64,000 nucleotides of DNA from Stratiolaelaps scimitus (lineage: Eukaryota; Arthropoda; Arachnida; Mesostigmata; Laelapidae), in NCBI GenBank assembly GCA_019614645.1, contig JABWDB010000006.1, positions 5,270,001 through 5,334,000 on the forward strand. Reading direction: 5' to 3'. Both the position numbers and the translations under genes were made by a program. Of the stretch, positions 1 to 11,452 are shown piece by piece. Below the pieces are notes generated by a model. The model worked only from the letters and a program-made list of their open reading frames with translations. It was not told the DNA's origin and ran no database searches. The stretch's first letter is position 1; each line of letters begins with the position of its first letter.

Positions 1-412
1 AAAGGGTGCAATCGAAGTTCATCCGAAGAGTCAGTCTGCGTTGTGATGTTCCGAAGGAAGTGGTGAAGCTTCCCTCCCTAATGACCATATTAGATACTGC
101 GGACCTACGCTTGTTTCAGCGACTAAGACCAAATAGTTCTGTCAAACATTTCGTCGAATTTCGTCCAAACCCGCTGCGCAGTGGACGTACAGTGCGCACT
201 GCGTCAGTAGCGCGCACCGAAAAGCTAAATAATTTGTTCTCCTGGAGAGTCGCACGTCTCCTACGAGACTCAGGAAGTGGACATCTGCCATTACCACAAT
301 TGTAAAAAATTCACTTCGCTCTACCAATTTATGTAATTTCTTTAATAATCTTTGTACCACCCCCTTTTGGTTAATAAAGGTGTATTTGTATTGTATTGTA
401 TTGTATATTGTA
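1..412 (+). mobile_element. 3' end of an APE-type LINE, cut by the window edge
   Basis: The segment reads as the last part of a non-LTR retrotransposon: a C-terminal reverse-transcriptase-protein tail (to base 305), about 70 bases of untranslated DNA, an AATAAA at 373-378, then a short terminal array of TTGTA-type units at 381-411. Terminal simple repeats instead of poly-A are common in CR1-, RTE- and I-like LINEs. The 5' part lies outside the window, so the family cannot be fixed and a target duplication cannot be sought on that side. Confidence 0.65.
6..305 (+). pseudogene. C-terminal tail of LINE ORF2 (partial)
   Basis: This 99-residue open frame has no RT catalytic motif but matches the usual end of APE-LINE ORF2 proteins. 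It starts with KFIRRVSLRC, which corresponds to the conserved 'VQ.KFxRR' stretch that follows the RT thumb, and runs to a SVARTEKLNNLFSWRVARL segment resembling the family's 'RT....NSF..R....WN' ending. The same KFIRRV plus 'K/RC' arrangement recurs in the frames at 36910-37200 and 50872-51189, so the three are related tails, with this one the most divergent. The methionine at base 6 is simply the first in frame; the real protein begins upstream of the window. The frame is open to its stop, but whether the full element is intact cannot be seen. Confidence 0.6.
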
Positions 413-1789
413 TATCCAAAGCAGGGTTTGCGTCATTGCCGGGAGCTTGGTAAGCTACCATTTTAATTGGTATGTGAACATGTCCCAGCTCTAGCGAGAA
501 CATCTAATGTTAGAGAGCGAAATGCCAGTGACAAGACACCGAGCGTAGCTAGTCAACAAGTACGATAATTTCAAATATTTGCTCTGAAGGATAATGCAGA
601 TGCATTATGTACACCGGACTTCACGACTATGGTATTTGCCATGGTAGTATGGGAGTCGCACGTATTAAAACTCTGAAGTCAACCGTTAAGCTTCACGTTT
701 ACTGTCCGAATTTCCATTTTATAATCGTACTTCAGAACGTCAACGTTATTAGCGTCAATCCAGTCAATATGGTCGGGGTCGCGAGCCAAGTTCCCCACCA
801 GAAGATGAGCAAGTTTCCAAAACCGCCCGGATTACAGCGGAGAGGTCTGCTGGAGATCCATCGGATCTCCTATCGAATCGTGTTTTGCGAAGCTGGAAGT
901 AGCCAGATTTGACGGAGCGTATGTCCCGAGGCTCCTATTTAACTAGATAGAAGAAGCTATTAACTCTATTCCCAATTGTATCCAAAGTCAGTGTAGGTCC
1001 AATACGTATATATTAGCGTTAGTTGAAAAAAAAGCTTTATCTTAGGTATATAATACATATATATATATGTCCCGTCACCATCAGAGGTAATTCCTTCCTT
1101 CAACCGTCGGGAACAGAGCACTACTAATCAACCGATCTCGAAACATATGCTTCTTAAGCAGTGGCGTAACGTAGCCGCTGTAAATATAGTATAATAAGAC
1201 TGTAGAAGGCAGTGAAAAATTGAGATGAAAGTAAAAAAGCCCTATCGAATCAATAAAACGCAGAATACATCGACTGTAACTAATTCATAATATTACAATG
1301 CCCGGCTCCCTCGGTCCGATAATCGCTTAGCAAGTCTTCTTGTTCATTTATGCACCCGGAACGATATGTTCCAGAAGTGAAGGCTCCTCGCGTTGTTACC
1401 CACGTCACGAGTGGATTCAAGGATGATGTGCCTGGTGAAATATTTTATTTAGCAACGGAAATGTACACTACGGGTCCCGTTCTACAACATCATTGCCTGC
1501 GGATCTATCTGTCGAGTGCGTGTCGTTCGTTCGTCTTAGCGAGACGTGTACACTACATCGGTTTCACCTCTCGAGAAATAGATCTCGACACCACGTAGAC
1601 AGAGGAGGTGAGCACTGAACAGATAGATTGATAGAGGCATCCTAAGCGATGTAGATGTTTCGCCCGCTTTATGGACTGAGCGTTTTCCGTTCAGACGTTT
1701 CGTTGAATGAAGATCAATTCTGAATCTGCATTCGATTGCATTTCAGTAGGTGAGGAGCCGTCAATTTAGCCGACGACTATGTTTGCTCG

Positions 1790-2935
1790 TTGGTGTCCTT
1801 CGACAGCGACAGACGGCGGAGAGCAGAACAGTCTGTCCTACAAATCTGCTGCTGCTGCTGCTGTCGTCGTTGTTGTCGTTGTTGCCGTCGGCAGGTAGCC
1901 AGGCTTGCTAGACAGCCATTGAGTAGGACGCATTCGATGTCGGTATGTGTACATGTGACCGTCCAATCGAATGCTTTGCTCTTCAGCGAAATATAATGCT
2001 ATTAGAGGGGGAATCCGGTGTATACGATGAGAGAGAGAGAGAGAGATAGGGGGAGAGGGGAGAGATACGAAGATCATACGGGAGGAAGCAGCATAAGCAG
2101 TAGAAGCCGCACTGCACTTGGGCTCCGTCTGATGCCGTTGCATTCCTCTTCTGGTGACAAATGTCCGTATTACGACACCACTGCACATGTTTCTCGTTGC
2201 TCGCTTGCTTGGTCCGCTGGTCGATGGCTCGCTCCCTTCGTCAGTCGCCTTGCTTTATCTCTGTCTCTCTTTCTCACTCTTAGTCTCTATCCTCTTCATA
2301 CTCGCTCCTTATCGTGCTGGCTGGTTGGCTAGCTCGCTTTGCCGCTCGATCCGACAGCGTTGGCGTTGTCCCGTTTTGCTCGTTCACTCGACCCGCCGCC
2401 ATCGTTGTCCGGCCGCTGGCCAGCATGTCGTTGCCGACGCTGTTCGGAGTAGACACGACGTCACTTCGCTGGCTGACCCCCTCGCACCGCTGCCAGTGTG
2501 ACTGTGGAGGGAATGGCCCTCTGCCACCGGCTGGAGGCAACCGCTTACCCACCCGCGTGCTTTCCACTGTGTTGACAGTGAGTGATCTACGAGGGGGCGT
2601 CCGGCGGCTGTGTTGTGCGCTTATGGCCTATGGCTGCCGATGTAGATCGAGAGCATGGGTGCCGCCGCCACCACCACCACGGCACCGTCACTGCCAGCGC
2701 TTGGACGGCACTGAGAACAGGGTGGGCCCTGGGTCCGTGTGCGTGCACTCGTGGACAAGGGAGGTCGCGAAAGGGGAAAGAGGATCGTGGACATCCGCCG
2801 CCCACGGGCTGTTACATCTGTAAGCTCGCTGGTGACAGTAGCGCGGGGGCGGCAGCGGCGGAGGTGGCTGCTGTGAGCGTTCATTCGGATGCTACTGCTG
2901 TTAGGGCACTTTTGCGAGCACACTTGGGTTAGCTC
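1790..2935. other. CpG-rich, GC-rich block with short CTG/CGT runs
   Basis: Base composition changes visibly here from the AT-rich surroundings to GC-rich sequence with many CpG dinucleotides. A CTG run at about 1847-1862 passes into CGT/TGT triplets to about 1890. Blocks like this often mark promoters or 5' exons, but I see no convincing start, splice or protein signal. The regulatory reading is an inference from composition alone. Confidence 0.4.
2028..2046. repeat. (GA)n microsatellite
   Basis: An uninterrupted GA dinucleotide run of about 19 bases, followed by a purine-rich stretch to about 2062. Confidence 0.85.
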
Positions 2936-3558
2936 GAATTCGGGTGTTAGTCAAAGAATACCTAGTGGTCAATCGTCGTCATCCGCGAGGCCACATGGTC
3001 GCAGACTAAAAGGCTTCGATCATCATCATTAAGTACCGAATGCTAAAACTGATAAATATTTACTCGTGGTTCATGTTACGAAGAGATGATTGTATAATCT
3101 TTTAAAGGCCACGACTCTTGGCGGCATTGACGATGCTTGCTTTTTGCCGCGCGGCAATCGGAACAAAATATGTTGTGACTTGAACACGCAGATGTTAACT
3201 GGATGTTCCTCTATAGCCAATCGTATATACAATGCTCATGTATATAATAAAATAGGTGGCCCGTCGCAAATGAAATGCTGAAATAAATCGTGTTATATAA
3301 ATTGATCTCTTTTCTTGGGTGTAACCACCAAATAATAACGGCAAATCCACCTCTCCGCGACGTCTTGCGTTAGCTTCGAATCGACAATGCTCAAGCGAAT
3401 GCGTTGGTCAGCTGCGTCCCGCTGCACCGAGACTGTTGGTGTCCTGCGCCATCCATATGCGCACGTCAATACCAGCATCAACCGACTTATTCTGAGACAA
3501 TGAAACGAATTCATTTGAATATAGTTTTAATGTTTTAGAGACTACGATTCTCTGCACC

Positions 3559-3584
3559 TCTCTCTCTCTCTCTGTCTCTCTCTC
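3559..3584. repeat. (CT)n microsatellite, interrupted
   Basis: A CT dinucleotide tract with one G interruption. A similar interrupted tract occurs at about 25760-25785. Confidence 0.85.
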
Positions 3585-5350
3585 AGGACCGCACGAAACT
3601 GGGAAGCTCTTGCGAATGGAGTATTCGTGACATATCGGTGCGAGTTGTTCGTGCGCGGATTCTAGCAATGATATTATATCAGTGATGATCATCTGCTGCT
3701 TGGATTCGCTCGCAACGATCCGCACTCGGTGGAGTGCAACGAGCCCGTAATCTTGCTCGAGAAAGTCGAACAAAACTCTTCCCGATTTGCTAAATGAACT
3801 AGAACAATGCATTCTGCTAGGCCACTAATGGCTGGGGTATTTCGAAGACCATCGTCCTTTATTGGATACAGCCACGGGTCACACTGTCCGTAATTCGGGG
3901 TCGAGTTTCATTTGGGTCCCAGTGCTGAATGGGAAACGATCGATGGTATATGATACCATAATTATCAAGGGGTTTCTGTATTACAAGATATTAGACAAGA
4001 GAATACCGAGATCGATTGTTCGTTATATCTAGATGTTCCGAAGAGACTCGTAGATAAATGGCGCGGCGATCACAGGCGCTACACAGTGCGGCTGATGAAT
4101 TACGTTGGTGTACATATGTTTCCAATGCCTGCAACCACCTTTACACGTACCAAATAACTAATACGTGGACGTTTAGTTCACAACGTGGACAGGATATTGT
4201 GTTTAGACGTTTGGACGAAATCGTCTGTTTTTCCTTAGCCAGCTCGTTTCGACCAGTTCAGTCCTTGGGACGCTTGCAGATCGTGCAACAGCTAGTAAGC
4301 TGCAACTAACCGCAAATGTTGCAGCACCACAATGGTGATCTGTCCCCAATCATCACCGCCCTCCTCCGACATGATGCTTGCACGGCGATTCCCTCAGGAT
4401 CATCGAACATCTATGCGCATTGGGTCACGCTCATGTGGCCCGCATAGTATTTTCTTACTACATTTTCTAGCCATTCTTACATCGATCACACTGGACACGC
4501 TGTTCATACTATTTATCCTATGCGTACGAACATCGCAAGCGATGCGAGGCGGTAATAACAGGTACGTGCTCGTTCCTATTTAAAGCGTCAGGATGAGTCA
4601 ATATTGACGAAATCAAGCGGGTTTGAGATGGCCGCACTCGAAATATCGATTTTGCCTTGAGCAGATGTTCATCACTATCGAGTTGTTGTCAATATGATGC
4701 CGTGCGCGCGTCGCTTAACCGTTGGCACAATCTCAACGAAATGGTTCCCTTTCCAAACCTGCCCTGTGATCGTTGTCGTAATTCGCCAACTTTCGGCCCT
4801 CTTCACCCGCTCTGCACACGACGAGGATAACCGTGGGATGATAGCACAGCGGCTCAATTGATCGTTCGATCTCGCATTCGAATGCAGAGCGACATATACG
4901 AGGTTGGAGCGAGGCGATGGCCGTCATCTCTGTCAAGTTTGCCCTCCATCTCGTTGCATGGATCCATTTGCGACTGGGTTCACACGTACGCGACAAATGT
5001 CTTTTGCATGGTCGGCCGCTTTTCTGAACATCACATCGCCGCTGTATTCTCGGCCATTTGAGATTCTGGGTTTCCGTCTTATGCTGTAGCGAACAGGCGT
5101 ATGGTGGTGCCAGAAGTCTTAAGCGACTCTATACAGGCCATCATCTAAGGGGCGCATATAATAGCGATATAGGGTCTATTTAGATGTGATACATCTGTTG
5201 ATGGTAGCCAAGTTTTTGTTTTTGTGCAAGTCTATTACAGAACAGTGTGTATAGTGTATACATGTGTGTATAGGGAGTGATTTATTTACATTTAAAGAAA
5301 TGCAAATCGGCGTTTTAAGATTCATACAAGATTTTCTAATAAAGAAAAAG

Positions 5351-5410
5351 GCTACCGGGGACAAGCGCGCAGGATCCTTCCGAGAGGCAATGGTCTCGCC
5401 CTCCTCGGGA
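5351..5410 (+). mobile_element. Short scrap of the R2-like LINE 3' coding end
   Basis: About 60 bases match the 3' coding region of the large LINE (compare 57746-57832). The GCYACCGGGGACAAGCGCGC block is followed directly by the GAGAGGCAATG block, so some 30 bases between them are missing, including the stretch encoding the leucine-rich 'LLQRLSLAV' part. Neither the C-homopolymer nor the AATAAA tail is present. It is an old, internally deleted remnant and encodes nothing. Confidence 0.65.
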
Positions 5411-8341
5411 GCGACCATGAGGGTCTTGGCCTGACATCCTGACCCCAACTGTGTCACTAACTATTGTATATATTAAGATACACAATAATATGAAATAAAT
5501 AAGTTGTTATATATAAACATTTGACACAAACAAACTGCAGCATATCATGCACTATTATTATTTTCTTAATCACAATTTTCCCCTATATTGATGTATATAT
5601 ATATATACATGACGCAAATTCCCATTATTGTTACTACAATGTCGGCTAGGACTGGGTTAGCCTGGAACATCATTGCTGAGTCGACTGCTCAGCAGTTCTA
5701 TGACGACATAAGCAGTAAGCAGACCTGTGAGAATCATGAAATCGACTCATTTCTATACTAGCTTTCGGTGTACTCACAATCCCAAGCGCTACTCGATCGA
5801 GAGTTCATATTGATGGGTGGGTTATATCGTTGCATACTTAGTCATCAGCAAACTAACGGCCATCCAGAACTTGTCCTGAATTTCAAAGCTGCTCAGCCGG
5901 TGAGATACTGAGTTGGGGGTAGGCACAGGTGGTGTACTTAGATCCTTCTACTCTGCACAAACGTCCTCACCAACGAGTCGTCCTGCATTGCCTTGGCGCA
6001 ATTTAATATATTGGGGTAATACCTCCGCCCCAAATCGAGACGCAGTGCTTTGAAACCCGGTTCGAATAGAGACTATCAACTTTTGAACATTTTGTGAGCT
6101 GACTCCCAGCTGTTCCTCTAGGTGATAGGTCTCACCAGTTAACCTTTCGTTATTACAATGAGGAGAATAGTGCCTCACTTGTCAGCGTAGAAACAGACAA
6201 GCGACTCGAGGGAGCCCGATTTCTTGTCGACGTCTCAACTTTATTTCCTTTATTTAATCACTAATGGTGTGTACGTATATGTCACTTAACATTGGCCCCT
6301 TCAATGAGAAGCGTCAATGTGGAAATCCCATCTTTGGTGCCCCTAAAAGTCTACCCTTAGGCGTGGGTCTGATGTGTTGCCATGGTGTGCAGGGTAGCGC
6401 ATGTTGGCTGATATACGGTGATCTACACTTTCTCTCTCTCCTAATTTATGCTATCTTTTGGTCTTTTGTTATGTGCCGCCTGCCTAATATCGTTTAGGTT
6501 GCTCTGCCACCAAAGGATATAACACGCTACAACCCAAAGGCCCCATTCTGTAGATTGCCAATTGCGATATGGGAAAAAAGACACGGAGACCTCAGTGCAA
6601 AGGTGCCGCTATAAAATAGTACTGAGATAGATTTTGCAATATGTTCATTGAATGAAAAAGGTTGTTATATCATATTACCATTGTTGTCACATATGGCCCT
6701 ATTATTGCATACGATTGCGAACTTATACAATAGTATATTTAGGACGCTCAGAGCTCACCGCTCAGTCAGATCAGGCGACGATAAAAACAGAAGTTGAAGT
6801 ACCGGTGGGAAACACACATTAATATGAAATACAGACTGCATTAATCAATGTGGGGGGGTCGCGCAGCTCAGGCGATGATGTTACCGAAGGTATAGGATGA
6901 GAACCCCACGGGGATCGGTAAGTTGGTTTACCTCGTCCACCTAACTATATGCGTTTCCTCAAATAATTCGGATAATATTCCCGTATGTACTACAATATTA
7001 TTGAATGAACAGTGCTAAAATGTCCAGTTTAAATGGGACGATTGTAAGTAGGATTAGATGCGAAGATGCTACCTCCACTATACCATATACCCCAACCCCT
7101 CAGCTTGACCAACGATAATATGAGAGATATTTGACAAGGCAGTGTTCGTATAAGCCTATGCTCAGATAGAAAATATACCTAACGTACGCTATTAAAGCAA
7201 CTATCGAGCATATCAGTACAATATGATCTCACTGGTGTATTTGTCAGCATATCCATCATAGCAGTTTCGGGGTAATTTCAACAAATCGGTGAACGGGAAC
7301 GGATAAGAAAGCTCATGATAGGACCTCTCGCGAGTTCAGGCCACTTCGTCTAAGGCCTCCGGACAGGGATGCCATCTGCAGCTGTCTACCGTTATAGCTC
7401 GGAGGAGGGCTGGGAAGAGGAATGAGCCGCCGTTTCTGTATCTCTCTACCTCGATCCACTTATCTATCTAGGTATCTGTCTATGGAAAATTGATTGACGT
7501 CTCGTCTCAGCTGTGCAACGTAGGGGAGGAGTGGTCGAATCCCTGGAGATGGGGATGGTGGAAGAATGAAATTTCCTCATTCTTCGGCTTGTTTCGGTCC
7601 GTGCTCCATTTCACTTTCTCCTCAACAGCGTTCTACAGGAACAGCAGTAGATGCAGATTACGTAATCTAGTTCCTCGCGTCATCCTGTTCATTGATTCAT
7701 ATACCTATGATTAGACTGTAAAGGGCATCGTGGATTTTGGGGGATTTCGAGATTTCCAGCATAGGAGCGAGTAAAACAATATGTGCTCGGAGAAATTTCT
7801 AATTTCGAACTTTGTCAACTAATTTCCTCTGTTTGTAGGATTCTGTAACCTTGTGTTTACCTCGTTGGCCGTGAAAGTTTGTTGGTCAGGTTCGTTCCTA
7901 CAGCATAACTATAGCTTAGTAATGATAATAGTAATTAAGGTAAGCCATATTTGCTCGAATTCTTGACATTCGTCAGGAAAAATGTATCTCGAGCAGCAAT
8001 ATTCAATTAGTCGAGCCTGGGCATGAAGCCAATTCTCTCATTATTAATACAGCTTCACTACCTACTATCAGCTTGAGTTTATACACACACATATGAGCAA
8101 GCGTGCAAATCATAATGCCACATCCTCTTTCGGATTTATTAAGTAGCAGTACGCATTTACATTATTGTTCTTCGAAATACTGTCCACGAGTGTCTGTGTA
8201 TGTTTGCATCCATTTGCTTCAATCATTTCTAGACCCTGTACTTAGATTTCACAATTCACCAAATCCTTTCTTCCATCGGAGTCCTTTATATTCGCCAATA
8301 GGTCCTCGAAGAGAACATAGATGCTTCGACGGATAAATGAA

Positions 8342-8344
<3 letters not shown>
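5411..8344. other. anonymous DNA without a recognised gene
   Basis: AT-rich sequence with a short (TA)n at about 5595-5609. Open frames are all below 80 residues and match nothing I know. A 24-26-base stretch around 6098-6125 resembles 28497-28522 and may be a trace of a dispersed repeat. Confidence 0.6.

Positions 8345-8380
<36 letters not shown>
8345..8380. repeat. (AT)18 microsatellite
   Basis: A perfect AT dinucleotide array of 36 bases, one of the longest perfect ones in the window. Confidence 0.95.
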
Positions 8381-8383
<3 letters not shown>

Positions 8384-8540
8384 CGATTAAAAAAATAACT
8401 GGTGATTAAATCTGGCACGTTAGAGTTCCTACTGATCTCCGTTGCTCTCTTAGCTCAGATTCTGCCTTCGTTGAGCCTCGACATTTTCTACGATGCTCAG
8501 AACTCTTTCTACGAAAAAAGATGACCCTTGTCTGAACCCT

Positions 8541-8560
8541 ACTCTGCTTGTTAGCAGAGT
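8541..8560. repeat. small perfect hairpin
   Basis: ACTCTGCT, four loop bases, then AGCAGAGT: an 8-bp perfect stem. Its size is close to what occurs by chance in 64 kb, so no function is claimed. Confidence 0.5.
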
Positions 8561-8968
8561 AATGGCAGTCTGACAAGGTCGATAAATTCCCTGTATATAT
8601 GTATGCACTGGATGACGCCGCGGGAGATAGCTGCGTGCGGCCCTCGCGTGGCGCCTGCTGGCTATTTGATTAGCGGAAATGGACAACGGATGGCGCCGTC
8701 CTTTATCAGAGAGCTCATGGATAGAAAGCGCAGTTCTACTTAGTATAGGATACTATACTTCTCGCAATGTGTCTCCCAGGTGCAACCGAATGTTACTAGT
8801 TATCTAATTAGGTAATGTATACAATAAGGGAACATCAGAGGGCCCACAGAGGTGTTCATTGCGTCACTCCGTTCCGTCTCGATCCGAGTCCAGTTTTGTT
8901 GAGCTGTTCGCCAAACGAAATAGTTCCTTCGACGATTTGCTCAAGGCGTTGCTTGCCTATTCGATATA

Positions 8969-9606
8969 GTTAAATGGCCAAACTTGAGACAGCGGCCTGT
9001 CTAATATGGCATGTTGTATTTTCCTATGCATATTAATTACAAATACGGCGCGTTTCTTGCACGGAATCATGCGGAAAAATGAGGAATTAGGAAAGATAAG
9101 ACGGGGGGACCTAGAAGGCCGACCGGGAGAGGCTTCTTCGAGCATTGGGCCAGTTGTAGAGGATTTAATTAAACTAAAGGCATCCCCCTGGAGGGCTCTG
9201 AAGACGCCGTGATTAAGTGGCTCCACACCTTTGGGGGAAGTTAAATAAATAAATATATTCATTACAAATGAAAGTGTTCTGTGAGCTGTTCTTTTCTCTG
9301 AGTGTTTTATGGTATTATTGATTGGTATCATGTTTTGATACGGCATTTAATTATCAGATGTGAAGATGTATACTGCATAGTAGGTTGTAATGGGAGTTAT
9401 TTCTCGATTAAATTTGTCGTTGTGCAAAGTGAGCCCGTCTTGCAGGGTGAGCTGGGATGAGTGGGACATTATGTGTTTGGGACATATGTATTTTGTTTGA
9501 ATTCCGCGAATTTAGGTCTTTTTATAGGGTAACTACTAATCTAAGTTTCAAGCTAGAATATTGTACTATCGTCTGCGACCGTTGGAACCAAGTTTGGCCA
9601 TTTGAC
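8969..9606. mobile_element. possible MITE with short terminal inverted repeats
   Basis: The 18 bases at 8969-8986 (GTTAAATGGCCAAACTTG) recur inverted at 9589-9606 with one mismatch, enclosing about 640 bases. A frame at about 9069-9212 ends in an alternating charged and hydrophobic stretch but has no motif I trust. The spacing suits a miniature inverted-repeat transposon. I see no clear target duplication and no second copy in the window, so chance remains possible. Confidence 0.3.
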
Positions 9607-9854
9607 GGCAACCACGAACCTCTCTATCGATACGGTGAGTTCGCATATTTCAGAACGTTTGTTTGGGGGTTGGTTTAATCACAAAGCTGACTCCGTCAGT
9701 TCATTCTATAACACTTCCTTTGTCCTCGAAAACAGCATCGAAATGTGTAGTGAAAAACTGCATATCAGTCATATTTCATTATATGAGAAAAGATAACACC
9801 AACCTCTCGAAATGTCACCCAAGTACACGGCGAGGATGCTTTGAGCTAAAGTAA

Positions 9855-10210
9855 GTGCGAAACCACGTGGTTCAAAAAAATTAATCAGGGTGATTTCAAA
9901 GTGGACGACGCACCAAGGTCTGGAAGGGTTTCCCTTGTTGACGACGACATCCACCCCTGACAAGACTCACAAAACACCCATGATTACCATGCTAGGCTAC
10001 GAACTCCTTGAGGATCCTCCGTGTTCCCCCGACTTCGTTCCTTTTGACTACCACTTGTTCAGATCGATGACGAACTATTTTGGTAGAAAGAAATCCACTC
10101 GACCTTTCGAGTGAGATCGAACCAGAAGGTCCCTTCATTGTTGGCCTCGAAAAAGGAGGAATTCTACGAATCCCCTGGGGTACATTCAAATATATCGTGA
10201 AGGATTTATT
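9855..10210 (+). pseudogene. internally deleted mariner transposase relic
   Basis: Two separate parts of a mariner transposase lie side by side. At about 9863-9955 one frame encodes WFKKINQGDFKVDDAPRSGR, which matches the family stretch after the N-terminal helix-turn-helix (W..F..Gdf...D.pRsGRP). About 25 bases later another frame encodes LGYELL..PPCSPDFVPFDYHLF, matching the third catalytic-aspartate motif near the C-terminus (PPYSPDLAPSDYHLF). ASKKEEFYES at about 10146-10175 fits the end of the protein. The catalytic core between them, including the first and second aspartates, is missing. The relic is frameshifted and cannot make transposase. I could not identify its inverted repeats. Confidence 0.65.
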
Positions 10211-10439
10211 AGAACCCTGAAACACGGCCATCGCGAACGAGGGAAACTACTCCCGATGATTAAGGTAAACGAAATTATTGTCCTGCGCACAGAGCAACCT
10301 CCAGGAAGAAGTCAATGGAACTTCCCGGACACACCTGATAGCAAAGCTCTAGATGGCACTTTCCAAAAGATATCGAAGTTTCATCTGCTGTGACAAAATG
10401 TTAATTCAGTATCTCCTTTACGCCCTTTTAGAACATGTT

Positions 10440-10865
10440 AGTACATAACCGTTTGACATAACCGGGTAGATTGGCAGGCCTGTCACGGGGGCCTCCTCCT
10501 TCACCAGTCTCTCCCCGCGCATTCCCGCTACGGGCCGGGGATCAGGTGACCGAGCGTCCCCGTGCAGGACCCCAACACGGAAGCCACAATAGTCATAGGA
10601 GACTAAGGCACCCGGCTATAGAACACTAGCCGGAGCAGTACACACCTTCCCCAGAGATCGAAGTAATGCCAAGCGTGCCGACTCTGGGGAAGAGATACAC
10701 TCTCAGCAGAGGATGGTGGTTTTAGCAGGCAGAGGCGTTTTGTCATCCACGTCAACCCTGCACTGGATCGGCCCACTTTCATGGAGATTGGAATGTCTTT
10801 GGTGGTAACCGTGCGTTTGAAAAAAATTTCCTCCTCTAAAAAAAAAAAAAAGTACATAACCGTTT
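10440..10865 (+). mobile_element. poly-A retroposon flanked by a 15-bp target duplication
   Basis: The 15-mer AGTACATAACCGTTT occurs at 10440-10454 and again, identical, at 10851-10865. Between them sit about 396 bases ending in a run of A (about 10838-10850). This is the signature of target-primed retrotransposition on the plus strand. The body has no long sense frame and could be a SINE or the 3' untranslated end of a 5'-truncated LINE; I saw no clear pol III A/B boxes. Its last 90 bases (from about 10761) match 58317-58420, so it belongs to a dispersed family. Confidence 0.8.
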
Positions 10866-10918
10866 AGGCCAAGCTAGTCCGCGGTGACATCAAATTGAAT
10901 CAGGATATTGTTAATTCA

Positions 10919-11152
10919 TCAAGAGTTTATACGAATAGTTCGGGCTGGCTGGCGCTGATCAGGTAAACCACAGCGTGGTCGTTCGGCAAACACCGATACA
11001 GTGGACACCAAGACGTTGAACCGAAATGTAGCGAAGAATAGCGCTAGCGTGCTAATACCGCCCACCATCAACGCGATTCGCAGAGAGATCAAAAATTGTG
11101 AGAATGCACTCATTAGAAGTACATAATGCCTATCCGTCAGTAGGTTTGCCAT
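10919..11152 (-). other. unrecognised open frame with a hydrophobic segment
   Basis: A 77-residue minus-strand frame has two hydrophobic stretches (roughly residues 12-30 and 32-55) that could span a membrane, followed by a basic tail. Its composition is less random-looking than most frames nearby and it could be a single exon. I do not recognise it, find no partner exon, and see no convincing splice sites. It is recorded only because it lies in a stretch not explained by mobile elements. Confidence 0.15.
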
Positions 11153-11452
11153 TCATCGACCTCGTCGACCGTTGACAATTCGAAATCAACTAATACCGGC
11201 TTCGAGTCGGGAGAACAGCGTAGGTTGTGTTTATCATGCCCTTGAGCTATCTCTGAATTCAAATCACCAGCTAGCTCCTAATAGTAAACGTTGGTCATGA
11301 CCTCTTGAAACAACGGATTTAGGAAATAACTAGTCTAAACGTCTACTGCGAAGCTCAGTTTCAAGAAGCATGACGTGATCCAATCAGAAGGATCAGAATC
11401 GACACGTGCATATCAAGTGCGGCTGATTTTATGCCATCATATCATTCACGTA

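Larger units (their letters stand above)
413..5350. other. anonymous DNA without a recognised gene
   Basis: No open frame in this stretch has recognisable domains. It holds a short (AT)7 at 1056-1069, the GC- and CpG-rich block at about 1.8-2.9 kb, a GA tract at 2028-2046 and a CT tract at 3559-3584. Frames of 80-170 residues in the CpG-rich block overlap one another on both strands, as expected for GC-rich non-coding DNA. I cannot exclude untranslated exons or short exons joined by splicing. Confidence 0.6.

Noticed and set aside
2314..2823. 169-residue plus-strand frame in a CpG-rich block
   Set aside because: Overlaps five other frames on both strands and is full of His, Pro and Arg runs from triplet-rich DNA.
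3408..3812. 134-residue minus-strand frame
   Set aside because: Includes a TEREREREV stretch from a CT microsatellite and has no family motif.
6050..6075. GGTTCGAAT as a possible tRNA B box
   Set aside because: The bases after it do not fit the B-box consensus and no cloverleaf forms around it.
6098..6125. Similarity to 28497-28522 (GAGCTGAC...CAGCTGTTCC)
   Set aside because: Only about 24 bases with mismatches and no extension on either side; too short to call a repeat family.
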